The notes under the pieces are model-generated. The model made no database searches and was not told where the DNA came from. It saw only the letters and a list, made by a program, of their open reading frames with translations. DNA of 64,000 bases from the NCBI RefSeq assembly GCF_000400715.1, contig NZ_KE007347.1:1471382-1535381 (forward strand), written 5' to 3'. The position numbers and the translations under genes were made by a program. Below, piece by piece: positions 39,679 through 49,061 of this stretch (positions within the stretch are counted from its first letter, which is position 1; each line of letters opens with the position of its first letter). Source of the DNA: Acinetobacter genomosp. 15BJ. GTDB taxonomy: Bacteria > Pseudomonadota > Gammaproteobacteria > Pseudomonadales > Moraxellaceae.

Positions 39679-40269
39679 TTAAATGGCAAACCAAATGAGT
39701 AAAATAATTGCCGCTATACTGCCTGCTGTTAGCAGTAGATGCGTAATTAAACGGGTTTTAATGGTGAGAAATAAAATATAGCCCGCCAAAGACAATAAAA
39801 TGATGATAATCGCACTGATATCAATGAGCCAATGCCAAGTCACACCGACATTTTTACCCCGATGCAAATCATTTAATAAGGACACAGTGGTGGCTGGTTT
39901 TTGGGTAATTTCAACTTCACCTTGATCCATCAATACCCAAAGATCTGTTGAACCGGCTGGACTTTCCAAACGAATCATTACCTCCCCATCCATCACTTCG
40001 CTGCTTTTATAACGTCCAATCAACGGCTGCTTGTCGCGAACAAAATCCAGAATCGCCTGAGTTGGATTCTCTTGTTTTTGGATGGCACTCACAAAAGCAG
40101 CTGGTAAAGTGAGTTTTACGATTTGTTCATTATTGGATGATTTAAACCAATCGGGATTATTTAGTAATAGTCCTGTTGCAGCAAAAAAGATCAGAACAAT
40201 GAACGCAAATGCAGAGAGCCAGCCATGCACATAGCGGGCATGGCGGTAAAAATCACGGCGTTGATACAA
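39679..40269 (-). CDS. PepSY-associated transmembrane protein
   Basis: A 196-residue inner-membrane protein with the PepSY_TM layout: helix ~15-37 (HGWLSAFAFIVLIFFAATGLLLN), a periplasmic PepSY-like loop (~40-145), and two C-terminal helices (~146-168, 172-195). Histidines at HGW, DLHRGKNVG and WHWLID are in positions that bind haem b in related proteins. It probably carries electrons across the membrane. It lies 9 bp before the reductase gene on the same strand. Confidence 0.85.
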   Translation of the reverse strand: MYQRRDFYRHARYVHGWLSAFAFIVLIFFAATGLLLNNPDWFKSSNNEQIVKLTLPAAFVSAIQKQENPTQAILDFVRDKQPLIGRYKSSEVMDGEVMIRLESPAGSTDLWVLMDQGEVEITQKPATTVSLLNDLHRGKNVGVTWHWLIDISAIIIILLSLAGYILFLTIKTRLITHLLLTAGSIAAIILLIWFAI

Positions 40270-40302
40270 GAGATAAGCCTCATAGATAAGTAGGGCTTTT
40301 AA

Positions 40303-41874
40303 TTAAGCACCACGTTGGAAGTTTAGTTTCAGCGTACCAATTTCTACCTGCGCAGGAAGTGTTTTTGTTACCGCTTTCGGCCCTACTTCTAATTCAAAAC
40401 TTTGATATGAATGATCACCATGCTCACGAGAGGTTTCAATATGGATTAAATATTTACCTGCATCGACAGCTTTACCAGTTTCATCTTTACCATCCCAAGC
40501 TAAACGGTACTGTCCCGGTTGGCGTGATGGCTTAGCCACCGCATCCAGATTTGGCATTTGACGACCATATCGACGCCACCACACATAGTTTGAGTTCAGC
40601 CACCTCTCATCTTTACCCCAAACTGCAAGAGTACGCACTAACTTTTTATCATTGTCTGTCACCCAAACCGAAACATAAGGTGCACGGTAATTATCAACGG
40701 CAAGTTTTGGAATATTCACTTCAATTTGAGCCTGATAACCTTTAGGCCAAGCTGTTGCTGCACCATTAGCAGCCACATGTCGAAGAATCGCAGGCTGATT
40801 GGCATCTAAAAGTGTAGACCAACCCGAGCTTTGATAGCTTGTACCATCACTCGCAACCAATTGTGCTTCAAATCCAACCAATTCCTCTATCAGTTGCATA
40901 CCTTCCTGAGGTGACATTGCGGTTAAAGCCGTTGCCAAAGCATCTGCATCCGCAGCACACTGTCCAACCACAACACATTGTTCAACGGTTTGAATCGGCA
41001 TACCTGTTTGTGGATTGAGTAAATGCGATTGACCTGCCAATGAACGGTAACCTTGCCCACTCAATGCCACCGCTTGATCTTTAATATTTAAAACCTGTGT
41101 TGGTGCAGCATTATCAAATCGTTCATTTGGATCTTGAATCCCTATTTTCCAGCCCGCCTGTTGTGGTGATTGACCCCACACCCGCATATCACCACCAATA
41201 TCGATCAAAACCCCCTGCAAATGTGGCACGGCTTGTTTAGCAGCAATCAAGGCACGATCAATTATATAGCCTTTTGCATAGGCATCAGGTGCGACTTTAA
41301 TGGCTGGATCCAGTTTAATCTGTTTGGTTCTCGGATTTAACTCAATGCTTTGGTTTTTTAATTGGCTTAATAAAGCTTCTTGAGTTTGATCATCCAGCTT
41401 GTGTACCTGATGACTTTGTTCCCACAACTTAATCAATTGGCCTAAACGTGCATCAAAGCCGCCACAGGTTGCACTGCGCCACTGCTCACATGCTGCAATC
41501 ACCTCATACAGTTCAGATGAAGCAGCGATCTGTTGTTCACGATTGAGTTGACTGATTTCACTGTCATCACGCCACACCGATAAAATCTTGTCCAAACGTG
41601 CCACTTCGTTCTGAATCGCTTGTAATGCCTTTTCTGCATCTTTTTGATGTGCTGTGGTTACAACAACATCTAAAGAGGTCCCTAAAATATGATCTTGGTG
41701 AAAACTATAACTAGGAATCTGAATTAGCGCTTGTAATGTTTGGGGATCCTTTACAGCACTTTCGTTGGCCTGAACCGTAGTGACTGGAGACATAAATACA
41801 GCGATGGCTGCCATCAACGGTGATAAACGAAATATGATTTGAACAGGGCGAAAAGCTTGTTGCGTTGATGACAT
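40303..41874 (-). CDS. FAD:protein FMN transferase (ApbE) fused to DUF2271
   Basis: A 523-residue exported protein. After a signal (~1-37), residues ~52-355 form an ApbE domain (LGTSLDVVVTTAHQKDAEKAL; DKILSVWRDDSEISQLNR; LIDIGGDMRVWG; DADALATALTAM). ApbE attaches FMN to Thr/Ser of periplasmic proteins. Residues ~375-520 form DUF2271 (PYVSVWVTDNDKKLVRTLAVWG; GQYRLAWDGKDETGK). No obvious flavinylation motif is seen in the neighbouring proteins, so its target is open. It is the first gene of the operon ending in the reductase; a Fur-like box lies upstream. Confidence 0.88.
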   Translation of the reverse strand: MSSTQQAFRPVQIIFRLSPLMAAIAVFMSPVTTVQANESAVKDPQTLQALIQIPSYSFHQDHILGTSLDVVVTTAHQKDAEKALQAIQNEVARLDKILSVWRDDSEISQLNREQQIAASSELYEVIAACEQWRSATCGGFDARLGQLIKLWEQSHQVHKLDDQTQEALLSQLKNQSIELNPRTKQIKLDPAIKVAPDAYAKGYIIDRALIAAKQAVPHLQGVLIDIGGDMRVWGQSPQQAGWKIGIQDPNERFDNAAPTQVLNIKDQAVALSGQGYRSLAGQSHLLNPQTGMPIQTVEQCVVVGQCAADADALATALTAMSPQEGMQLIEELVGFEAQLVASDGTSYQSSGWSTLLDANQPAILRHVAANGAATAWPKGYQAQIEVNIPKLAVDNYRAPYVSVWVTDNDKKLVRTLAVWGKDERWLNSNYVWWRRYGRQMPNLDAVAKPSRQPGQYRLAWDGKDETGKAVDAGKYLIHIETSREHGDHSYQSFELEVGPKAVTKTLPAQVEIGTLKLNFQRGA

Positions 41875-42188
41875 CGTTAAGGTTCCTTTTCTAAGATTTA
41901 CCTAAGCCAATACATGCGCTTAATAAAAAGCAAATGGCTTGGTCTCACGCATGAATTACAACCAAAATAACATGAAAGCGAAATTATCTTATTTTCAATA
42001 AAATCAAAAACATTCCATTCACTTGAGATACACATTAGGGAGAAAAATAACGTGTTCATCTGTATATGTCTAATGGCATAAAAACGATTAAAAATTTATC
42101 GAAATAATATTGCAACTGATACTCGTTATCAAGTAGATTGTAGCAATTCTTTTGCATTTTTGTTTATTTCTCTTTTAAGGAATTCTTC
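41875..42188. promoter_or_regulatory. Divergent promoter with Fur-like box
   Basis: TGATACTCGTTATCA at 42117-42131 matches the Fur 7-1-7 consensus TGATAAT-n-ATTATCA at 12 of 14 positions. It is 57 bp from the DUF4198 start. The other ~290 bp are AT-rich without a recognised element. Confidence 0.7.
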
Positions 42189-43076
42189 ATGCGTCATCTG
42201 CTCACTCTTGCCCTATTTTCTGCGCTACCGACATTCAGCTTTGCTCATACAGCAAGCCCTTTTTTATTGCCAGAAGTATTCGACAGCAAAGCAGATAACG
42301 TTAGCTTCCAAAGTGGGATTACCGTTGAAAAATTCTTTGTGCCAAGTCGCAACTTCAAAACGGATTATCAGGTGACAACGCCTGAAGGAAAAACCGAAGC
42401 CATCAAAGCAGCAGCAGAATTAAAAAAATTCAACGTTGCTGAAGTCAATTTGACTACTGATGGCACCTATCGTCTCCGCACGCAAAATGCGACAGGCAAC
42501 CCAACGAAATATGCATTGATTGATGGTCGTTGGTTACGTGTTCGCCCGCAACGCTCTACTAATGCAAACCCGATGCCGCCACAAGGCAATAATGCAGAGC
42601 AAAAAGCACCTCAAGTACCAGCAAATCAACCACCCCGTTTTATTGCTGAAGACCAAATTCCTGCAAATGCAAAAATGGCTCAAACCATCAACACCTATAT
42701 TGCTGAAAGCTTTATCACCAAAGGCAAACCAAGTGCTGTACCCGCAGTGACCAATAAAGGATTTGAATTCAAATTCTTAACCCATCCAAATGAACTCTAT
42801 TCTGGTGAATCATTCAAAGCGCAAGTTTTAATGGATGGTAAACCTGTTCCAAATCTGGAAGTGGATGTGTTTAAAGGTGCAAGCAGTTATCAACCAAATG
42901 TAAAACGTGATCAACCGCATGTCAAAACTGATGCCAAAGGTGAAGTTGAAGTGAAATTCAGTGAAGCTGGTATTTACCTGATTACCACCGCTTATCCTGA
43001 AGCAAATACAGATAATACCAAACAACCTATCGCTCAATCTTATACATACAGCGTGACCGTTGAAGTGACAGAATAA
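42189..43076 (+). CDS. DUF4198 periplasmic protein
   Basis: A 295-residue exported protein (signal HLLTLALFSALPTFSFA, mature start HTASPFLLPEVF) with DUF4198, a family of periplasmic beta-sandwich proteins linked to metal uptake. Residues ~195-290 resemble an Ig-like domain (HPNELYSGESFKAQVLMDGKPVP; DAKGEVEVKFSEAGIYLITT). A Pro/Asn/Gln-rich linker lies at ~117-150. It is divergent from the ApbE-DUF2271 gene across a Fur-like box and may bind the chelate or the metal in the periplasm. Confidence 0.85.
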   Translation: MRHLLTLALFSALPTFSFAHTASPFLLPEVFDSKADNVSFQSGITVEKFFVPSRNFKTDYQVTTPEGKTEAIKAAAELKKFNVAEVNLTTDGTYRLRTQNATGNPTKYALIDGRWLRVRPQRSTNANPMPPQGNNAEQKAPQVPANQPPRFIAEDQIPANAKMAQTINTYIAESFITKGKPSAVPAVTNKGFEFKFLTHPNELYSGESFKAQVLMDGKPVPNLEVDVFKGASSYQPNVKRDQPHVKTDAKGEVEVKFSEAGIYLITTAYPEANTDNTKQPIAQSYTYSVTVEVTE

Positions 43077-43087
43077 ACCTTTTGATT

Positions 43088-43126
43088 AAGGTACTTATCA
43101 ACATATAAGTACCTTTACCCTTTTGA
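43088..43126 (+). terminator. Hairpin after the DUF4198 gene
   Basis: AAGGTACTTAT / ATAAGTACCTT perfect 11-bp stem with a 6-nt loop. Only a short T-rich stretch follows, so it is a probable terminator. Confidence 0.7.
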
Positions 43127-43198
43127 TTTAGTTGCAATCCATTTCTATCTTAAAAATAACAGCGTATATTGTTTTAAAACTCGTACCTACCTTGTTTT

Positions 43199-44200
43199 AT
43201 GACCTCAAAAAAAACCAGTGATGCAGGCATCTTTTTATGGATGGTTTATCAAACCATGCAAAAGATGAATTTAGATGCCGCTGCCATATTTGCTCGTGTT
43301 CATTTACCCGATCAACCACCAGATAAATTCGTACGCCGTGACAACGCCACACAGCAACGCTTTTGGCAAGCAGCAGAACAAATTAGTCATGATCCTGATA
43401 TTGGCTTACATGTCGGTCACAATGTCCCTCCCTTTCGTGGGCAAGTGATTGAATATCTTTTTCTCAGTAGTGCAACATTTGGTGAAGGCCTCAAACGAAC
43501 TGTTCGCTATCAAGCCTTACTCACTGATGCCATGTTATTTAACTTAGAAATGATAAATGAACATAGAGTAATGATTTCAGGCCTCAATCATCCTGTTCGG
43601 CATTATCTGGAATGTGCAATTGGCATTCTGCTTAATTTCTTTAAATATATTAGTGATGAAAAATTTATAGCGCTTGAAATCGGCTTGCCGTATCCAGACG
43701 GAGCGAATCATGAGGAATATCAGAAAGTATGGGGATGTCCTGTCAAACTCGGGCAAGATAATGGCTATATCTGCTTTGATGAGGCACAATTAGCAATCCC
43801 TTCTGCTGCACATGAACCTGAACTGTTAAAAGTACATGAACATCACGCTGCATCACAACTTGAGCTATTAAACAAACATCAGCTTATACACGACATCGAA
43901 AAAATCTTGGCCAGTGGTTTATTAGAGTCTGGTGAATTTGATCAGAACATCATTGCTGAGTATTTAGGACGTAGTGCTCGTAGCTTAAGAGCTGATTTAC
44001 AATTGTTAAATACTAGCTACGAGAAAGTCATTGCTCATTATCGAGAACGTCTGGCACGGCGATTACTTTCCCAAACCCAAGAAACTATTGACCAAATTGT
44101 TTATCTTACTGGCTTTTCTGAGCCCTCAGCATTTTCAAGAGCATTTAAACGTTGGACTGGGGAAACACCAACGGCGTATCGCCAACACAAACAAATTTGA
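43199..44200 (+). CDS. AraC-family transcriptional regulator (Arabinose_bd type)
   Basis: A 333-residue regulator. Residues ~25-205 form the AraC arabinose-binding-like domain found in OruR/ArgR-type proteins (DNATQQRFWQAAEQISHDPDIGLHVGHNV). The C-terminal ~100 residues hold two helix-turn-helix motifs (NIIAEYLGRSARSLRADLQLL; TIDQIVYLTGFSEPSAFSRAFKRWTGETPTAYR). It may control the following membrane oxygenase gene, which starts 97 bp downstream on the same strand. Confidence 0.88.
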   Translation: MTSKKTSDAGIFLWMVYQTMQKMNLDAAAIFARVHLPDQPPDKFVRRDNATQQRFWQAAEQISHDPDIGLHVGHNVPPFRGQVIEYLFLSSATFGEGLKRTVRYQALLTDAMLFNLEMINEHRVMISGLNHPVRHYLECAIGILLNFFKYISDEKFIALEIGLPYPDGANHEEYQKVWGCPVKLGQDNGYICFDEAQLAIPSAAHEPELLKVHEHHAASQLELLNKHQLIHDIEKILASGLLESGEFDQNIIAEYLGRSARSLRADLQLLNTSYEKVIAHYRERLARRLLSQTQETIDQIVYLTGFSEPSAFSRAFKRWTGETPTAYRQHKQI

Positions 44201-44296
44201 ATTGATTGAACAGGCAATTAAAAGCTGCCAGATCAGTCAAAAGAATTCCTGTAAACCTTCTTAAAATCCGATCCATGTTTTACGAGGTAATCTCTC

Positions 44297-44920
44297 ATGA
44301 TCGGTTTTCCAGTCGGTATTTTTGTTGCTAATGGTATGGAATGGTATTTCCACAAAGTCTGGTTACATGAATTTCCAAGCAAAAATAGAAACAGTCCGTT
44401 CTTTACCCATATTGCTCATCATAAACGCACCCGCCTAAATGGCTTTCATGATGAAGGCTATGCTGAGTCGATGTTTAAAAATTCTGAAATGTACAATGAA
44501 AAATCAGCTCTCATCGGCCTAGCGGCTGCATCGACCATTTTTCTGCCCGTTGCACCCTTCTTTACCGCAGGCTTGTACTATGGCATTTGGAATTATTGGA
44601 AAGTGCATGCCAAATCACACCTAGATCCAGAATATGCTAAAAAACGGATTCCTTGGCATTATGATCATCACATGACCAGCAATCAAAATGCGAATTGGTG
44701 TGTAACTAAGCCATGGTTTGATTACATTATGGGAACGCGAGTCATGACCAATGCATCGGTAACAGAAACCAATCCATTGGCGATCAACATGCCGAAATGG
44801 CTGGAAAAAAGAGTGAATCGCCTAGCACGTCAGTTATTACCGAAAGCCTATGCTCAAATTGATGCTAATACGCAATTTGATCAGCAGAATTTAAAACAAG
44901 GGATTGAGGTCGCGTTATAA
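44297..44920 (+). CDS. Fatty-acid-hydroxylase-like membrane protein
   Basis: A 207-residue protein with the histidine clusters of membrane di-iron oxygenases: HKVWLH (residues 19-24), HIAHH (HxxHH), HAKSH, and HYDHH (HxxHH). A hydrophobic hairpin lies between (~75-100). This fits the sterol desaturase/fatty acid hydroxylase superfamily, but the protein is shorter than usual (most are 250-300 residues). The substrate is unknown; a lipid is likely. An ACGAGGT precedes the start. Confidence 0.65.
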   Translation: MIGFPVGIFVANGMEWYFHKVWLHEFPSKNRNSPFFTHIAHHKRTRLNGFHDEGYAESMFKNSEMYNEKSALIGLAAASTIFLPVAPFFTAGLYYGIWNYWKVHAKSHLDPEYAKKRIPWHYDHHMTSNQNANWCVTKPWFDYIMGTRVMTNASVTETNPLAINMPKWLEKRVNRLARQLLPKAYAQIDANTQFDQQNLKQGIEVAL

Positions 44921-44946
44921 ATACACTGCGACTAGCAAATTAAATC

Positions 44947-44976
44947 AAACCGAGTATATGCATGACTCGGTTTTCT
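44947..44976. terminator. Bidirectional terminator
   Basis: AAACCGAGT / ACTCGGTTT stem with a 9-nt loop between the convergent oxygenase-like and SMR genes. Confidence 0.85.
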
Positions 44977-44988
44977 ATTATTAGAAAA

Positions 44989-45321
44989 TTAATGCGAGCT
45001 GGTTTTAGACAGTAAATTAAGAATCAGCACACCGCTCATGATCAAGACAATACCAATGATTCCCCAAATATCTAGTTTTTGGTCAAATACAAACCATGCC
45101 ACGGTGGTAATCAAAACTATCCCAACGCCTGACCAAATCGCATAAGCAACGCCTACAGGAATCGTTTTTAAGGTTAGAGATAAGCAATAAAATGCAATTA
45201 CATAACCAAGCACAACCACAATAGAAGCAACAGGCTTGGTAAAACCTTCACTACTTTTTAAGGCAGATGTTGCGATCACTTCTGCTGTAATCGCAATGAA
45301 TAAAACTATCCAATTGTTCAT
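44989..45321 (-). CDS. SMR family multidrug efflux transporter
   Basis: A 110-residue, four-helix small multidrug resistance protein, dimeric in the inner membrane, that exchanges protons for cationic drugs. The essential Glu14 is present ([12 protein letters not shown]). [24 protein letters not shown] is the conserved core. It is close to AbeS/EmrE types but I cannot assign one. It is a single gene. Confidence 0.9.
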   Translation of the reverse strand: MNNWIVLFIAITAEVIATSALKSSEGFTKPVASIVVVLGYVIAFYCLSLTLKTIPVGVAYAIWSGVGIVLITTVAWFVFDQKLDIWGIIGIVLIMSGVLILNLLSKTSSH

Positions 45322-45372
45322 TTACTCATTGCCCTCAATCAAACACAACCTAACAGAATTTGTACAGCAGAA

Positions 45373-45401
45373 AAAAACACCCTTTTATAAAGGGTGTTTT
45401 T
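45373..45401 (-). terminator. Terminator after mnmG
   Basis: AAAAACACCCTTT / AAGGGTGTTTTT stem with a short TATA loop, 31 bases beyond the mnmG stop. Confidence 0.85.
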
Positions 45402-45431
45402 AACATTAACGGCAAAAAGCGAAGCAAGCAA

Positions 45432-47312
45432 TTAAGCCGATTTCTTCGCCATATTATTTTTACGGATCGTAATCATCAGCAACTGAACTGCTGCTGGTGT
45501 AACACCCGGAATACGACTTGCTTGTGCTAATGTTTCAGGGCGAACAGTGTTTAACTTTAATGTGATTTCACGTGATAGGCCTGAAATACCCTCATATTCA
45601 AAATCAGCAGGAATTCTGGTTTCTTCAAGACGTTTTAATTGAGCAACATCTTCATGCTGACGATTAATATAGCCTTGGTATTTTACCGCGATTTCAATCT
45701 GCTCACCCACATGCTCAGACACTTCTGAACCCGTTAATTCAGCAATTTGGCTAAAATTGATATTTGGACGTTTCAGCAAATCGATCGCACTACATTCTTT
45801 ACTCAGATCTGCACCCGTCATTTCAACGAATTTTTTACCCATTGGATTATTTGGTGCAGCCCACAAATGTTGTAAACGAGACGTTTCACGCTCAACCGCT
45901 TCCATTTTCTCGCTGTACGCAGCCCAACGTTCATCGTCAACTAAACCAAGTTCACGACCAATCGAGGTTAAACGCTGATCAGCATTATCTTCACGCAACA
46001 TCAAACGATATTCTGCACGTGAAGTAAACATACGATACGGTTCTTTGGTACCGAGTGTAATCAAGTCATCGACCAAAACGCCCATATAAGCTTGATCACG
46101 TTTTGGTGTCCACTCTTCTTGTTCCCATGCACGGCGTGCAGCATTCAAACCCGCAAGCAAGCCCTGCGCACCAGCTTCTTCATAACCTGTGGTACCGTTG
46201 ATTTGACCAGCAAAGTACAGATTTTGAATCGCTTTAGTTTCAAGTGTAAATTTCAATGCTTGTGGATTGAAATAGTCATATTCAATCGCATAGCCTGGAC
46301 GCAAGATATGCGCATTTTCCATACCACGAATTGAACGAACCAAATTGAACTGCACATCAAATGGCAACGAAGTCGAAATGCCGTTTGGATAAAGCTCATG
46401 GGTATCTAAGCCTTCAGGCTCTAAGAACACCTGATGTGAATCTTTATCAGCAAAACGGTGGATCTTATCTTCGATTGATGGGCAATAACGTGGACCAACA
46501 CCTTCGATCACCCCGGTATACATTGGTGAACGATCTAAACCGCCACGGATAATTTCATGGGTTTTTTCACTGGTATGCGTGATATAGCAATTCACTTGTT
46601 CAGGGTGCATGGATGCATCACCCATAAACGACATCACTGGCGATGGGAAATCACCGGGTTGTGGTGTCATTACAGAAAAATCAACTGTGCGTGCGTCAAT
46701 ACGTGGCGGAGTGCCTGTCTTTAAACGCCCAACGGGTAATTTAAGTTCACGTAAACGATGAGCTAAAGCAATCGATGGTGGATCACCTGCACGGCCACCA
46801 CTTGAATTTTGTAGGCCGACGTGAATCACCCCACCCAAGAAAGTCCCTGTCGTCAATACCACTGTCTTGGTATCAAAACGAATACCCATTTGGGTTACAA
46901 CACCTTTAACAGTATCGCCTTCAACAATTAAGTCGTCTGCAGCTTGCTGGAAAATATCCAAATTCGCTTGATTCTCTAAAGTATCGCGAATCGCTGCTTT
47001 ATAACGTACACGGTCCGCTTGTGCACGTGTTGCACGCACAGCCGCGCCTTTACGAGAATTTAAAATACGGAATTGAATACCACCTTTATCCGCTGCAAGT
47101 GCCATTGCACCACCAAGTGCATCGATCTCGCGAACAAGATGTGATTTACCAATACCACCAATCGCTGGGTTACAGCTCATCTGCCCCAAAGTTTCAATGT
47201 TATGCGTTAACAATAATGTTTGTCTTCCCATACGTGCCGCAGCAAGTGCTGCTTCCGTACCAGCGTGACCGCCGCCAATTACGATAACGTCGTAAACTTT
47301 AGGATAGTGCAT
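45432..47312 (-). CDS. mnmG: tRNA uridine-5-carboxymethylaminomethyl modification enzyme
   Basis: Forms, with MnmE, the cmnm5 modification at the wobble uridine of several tRNAs. The 626 residues begin with an FAD-binding fold ([19 protein letters not shown]). Conserved blocks are [43 protein letters not shown] and [20 protein letters not shown]. The C-terminal domain interacts with tRNA and MnmE. It is monocistronic here. Confidence 0.97.
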   Translation of the reverse strand: MHYPKVYDVIVIGGGHAGTEAALAAARMGRQTLLLTHNIETLGQMSCNPAIGGIGKSHLVREIDALGGAMALAADKGGIQFRILNSRKGAAVRATRAQADRVRYKAAIRDTLENQANLDIFQQAADDLIVEGDTVKGVVTQMGIRFDTKTVVLTTGTFLGGVIHVGLQNSSGGRAGDPPSIALAHRLRELKLPVGRLKTGTPPRIDARTVDFSVMTPQPGDFPSPVMSFMGDASMHPEQVNCYITHTSEKTHEIIRGGLDRSPMYTGVIEGVGPRYCPSIEDKIHRFADKDSHQVFLEPEGLDTHELYPNGISTSLPFDVQFNLVRSIRGMENAHILRPGYAIEYDYFNPQALKFTLETKAIQNLYFAGQINGTTGYEEAGAQGLLAGLNAARRAWEQEEWTPKRDQAYMGVLVDDLITLGTKEPYRMFTSRAEYRLMLREDNADQRLTSIGRELGLVDDERWAAYSEKMEAVERETSRLQHLWAAPNNPMGKKFVEMTGADLSKECSAIDLLKRPNINFSQIAELTGSEVSEHVGEQIEIAVKYQGYINRQHEDVAQLKRLEETRIPADFEYEGISGLSREITLKLNTVRPETLAQASRIPGVTPAAVQLLMITIRKNNMAKKSA

Positions 47313-47563
47313 AGTGGTAAATGTGTATTCAAAAAATGACAGAGCATTATACAGGAGTTTTGCATTAAATTGCCAAAAACAGTCAAGATTGTTGAGGATT
47401 GCAAGTCCCTGTTCTGGCTACAGAACATACAAAAAGAAACCTTATGTTGCATTTTCCTCTTAGACTGCACACAGCGACTCATCACTATTAACTTGAACAC
47501 CACTGTTTTATCTGCCCAGTTTCTTATCCTAAAAGTGTATAAAAAATACTTTAGGACAATGAT

Positions 47564-47965
47564 ATGAACACAAAGCTTTTATTTTCATCTCTTATTTGTA
47601 GCCTATGTTTTAGCGTAGCTGCACATGCAGATACCAAAGCAAGCCAAGATCAACAGGCCAAGAAATATCAACAGGTCTGTAAAGGCAAAAAACAAGGTGA
47701 TCCAGTTTCATTTGCATTTAAAGGCGTTGTTTTCAATGGTTCATGTGAGCCAAATGAAGCGGGTAAGTTAGCATTCCAACCACCAACACCAGCATCTAAT
47801 GCTACCGCAGAGACCCAAAGTCGTCTTTCAGAAACGCAATCGGCACCTCGCCCAGTCAGTAGTGCACCGGTAGATAATAGCACTGCACCCATGGAAGCAC
47901 CCGCTATCGCTCCTGCAGCACCAGTAGCACCAGTAGCACCTGATGTTGAACAAACTGCACCTTAA
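47564..47965 (+). CDS. Exported Pro/Ala-rich hypothetical protein
   Basis: A 133-residue protein with a signal peptide (LLFSSLICSLCFSVAAHADTKA). A short conserved-looking part follows (KYQQVCKGKKQGDPVSFAFKG, two cysteines: VCKG and GSCEPN). The C-terminal half is low-complexity and Pro/Ala/Thr-rich, ending in repeats of APVAPVAP. It could be a small envelope protein. No family is recognised. It is followed by a terminator. Confidence 0.65.
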   Translation: MNTKLLFSSLICSLCFSVAAHADTKASQDQQAKKYQQVCKGKKQGDPVSFAFKGVVFNGSCEPNEAGKLAFQPPTPASNATAETQSRLSETQSAPRPVSSAPVDNSTAPMEAPAIAPAAPVAPVAPDVEQTAP

Positions 47966-47979
47966 TGCATAAATGTTAT

Positions 47980-48009
47980 AAAAGAAGGCCTAATTGGGCC
48001 TTCTTTTAT
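47980..48009 (+). terminator. Intrinsic terminator
   Basis: AAAAGAAGGCC / GGCCTTCTTTT 11-bp stem, 6-nt loop. Confidence 0.85.
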
Positions 48010-48141
48010 ATAAAAACAATATAATAGATTGCATTAGAACAAAATATTTCATCTTAAAATTGTAATCTGTCTACTTTATAATCCCTTTAACATGCACGAA
48101 TCCATTACAATAAGCACAAATACATTTATTTAGGTTTTCCT

Positions 48142-49047
48142 GTGAACTGGCTACAAATTCATATTACTGTTGATCAAAACCAAGTCGAACTGACCGAAAC
48201 ATTACTCCTGTCATTAGGCGCGGTGAGCGTAACTTTAGATGATGCTGAAGACCAAGCCTTACTTGAGCCATTGCCAGGTGAAACACCGCTTTGGAATAAA
48301 GTCATCGTCACAGGGATTTACCAACAAGAAGAAGATGACCCAATTGATGTCGATACTTTAGAAGCCTTCTTAAAAGCACAACTTCCAGATGTACCAATGC
48401 GCCATGAATACTTGGAAAACCAAGTGTGGGAACGTGCTTGGATGGATTATTATGAACCGATTCAAATTGGTGAAAAATACTGGATCGTACCAGAATGGTT
48501 AGAGCCACCCGAAGCTGATGCAACCAATATCAAGCTGGATCCAGGCCTTGCCTTCGGTACTGGAAACCATGCCAGTACCTTCTTATGCTTACAATGGCTA
48601 GGTAAAACTGATGTTAAAGACAAAGTCGTGATCGACTATGGTTGTGGCTCAGGCATCTTAGGTGTTGCAGCTTTATTACTCGGCGCTAAAAAAGTTTATG
48701 CAACTGATATTGACCCGCAAGCTGTACTTGCGACAAAACAAAATGCAGAATTAAATGGTGTACTCGATCGCCTTTCTGTAGGATTACCCGAAGAGTTTGA
48801 TCAAGAATTTAAACCACAACAAGCAGATGTCCTTGTCGCCAATATTTTAGCGGCACCTTTGATGGCACTTGCGCCTGAATTCTCAACTTTAATAAAAAAT
48901 GAGGGAGAGTTCGCACTTGCTGGTGTAATCGAAGAGCAAGTTGCTGATGTTTCTAGTGTTTACTCACAGTTTTTTGATATATTAGAGATCGAAAAGCGTG
49001 AAGAAAACTGGTGTCGCATTTCAGGAAAACGTAAAACAACAATTTGA
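48142..49047 (+). CDS. prmA: Ribosomal protein L11 methyltransferase
   Basis: SAM-dependent enzyme that trimethylates several lysines and the N-terminus of ribosomal protein L11. The 301 residues have an N-terminal substrate-recognition domain ([19 protein letters not shown]), a linker, and a Rossmann methyltransferase ([55 protein letters not shown]). It uses a GTG start. The next gene begins 14 bp later. Confidence 0.96.
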   Translation: MNWLQIHITVDQNQVELTETLLLSLGAVSVTLDDAEDQALLEPLPGETPLWNKVIVTGIYQQEEDDPIDVDTLEAFLKAQLPDVPMRHEYLENQVWERAWMDYYEPIQIGEKYWIVPEWLEPPEADATNIKLDPGLAFGTGNHASTFLCLQWLGKTDVKDKVVIDYGCGSGILGVAALLLGAKKVYATDIDPQAVLATKQNAELNGVLDRLSVGLPEEFDQEFKPQQADVLVANILAAPLMALAPEFSTLIKNEGEFALAGVIEEQVADVSSVYSQFFDILEIEKREENWCRISGKRKTTI

Positions 49048-49061
49048 GAACATTGTTACTT

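Noticed and set aside
45757..46027. Open frames antisense to mnmG
   Set aside because: They are shadows of a highly conserved gene on the other strand and have no ribosome-binding site or family match.
47920..47945. Short tandem repeat encoding APV units as a variable-number repeat
   Set aside because: Only about three copies; too short to call a repeat locus.
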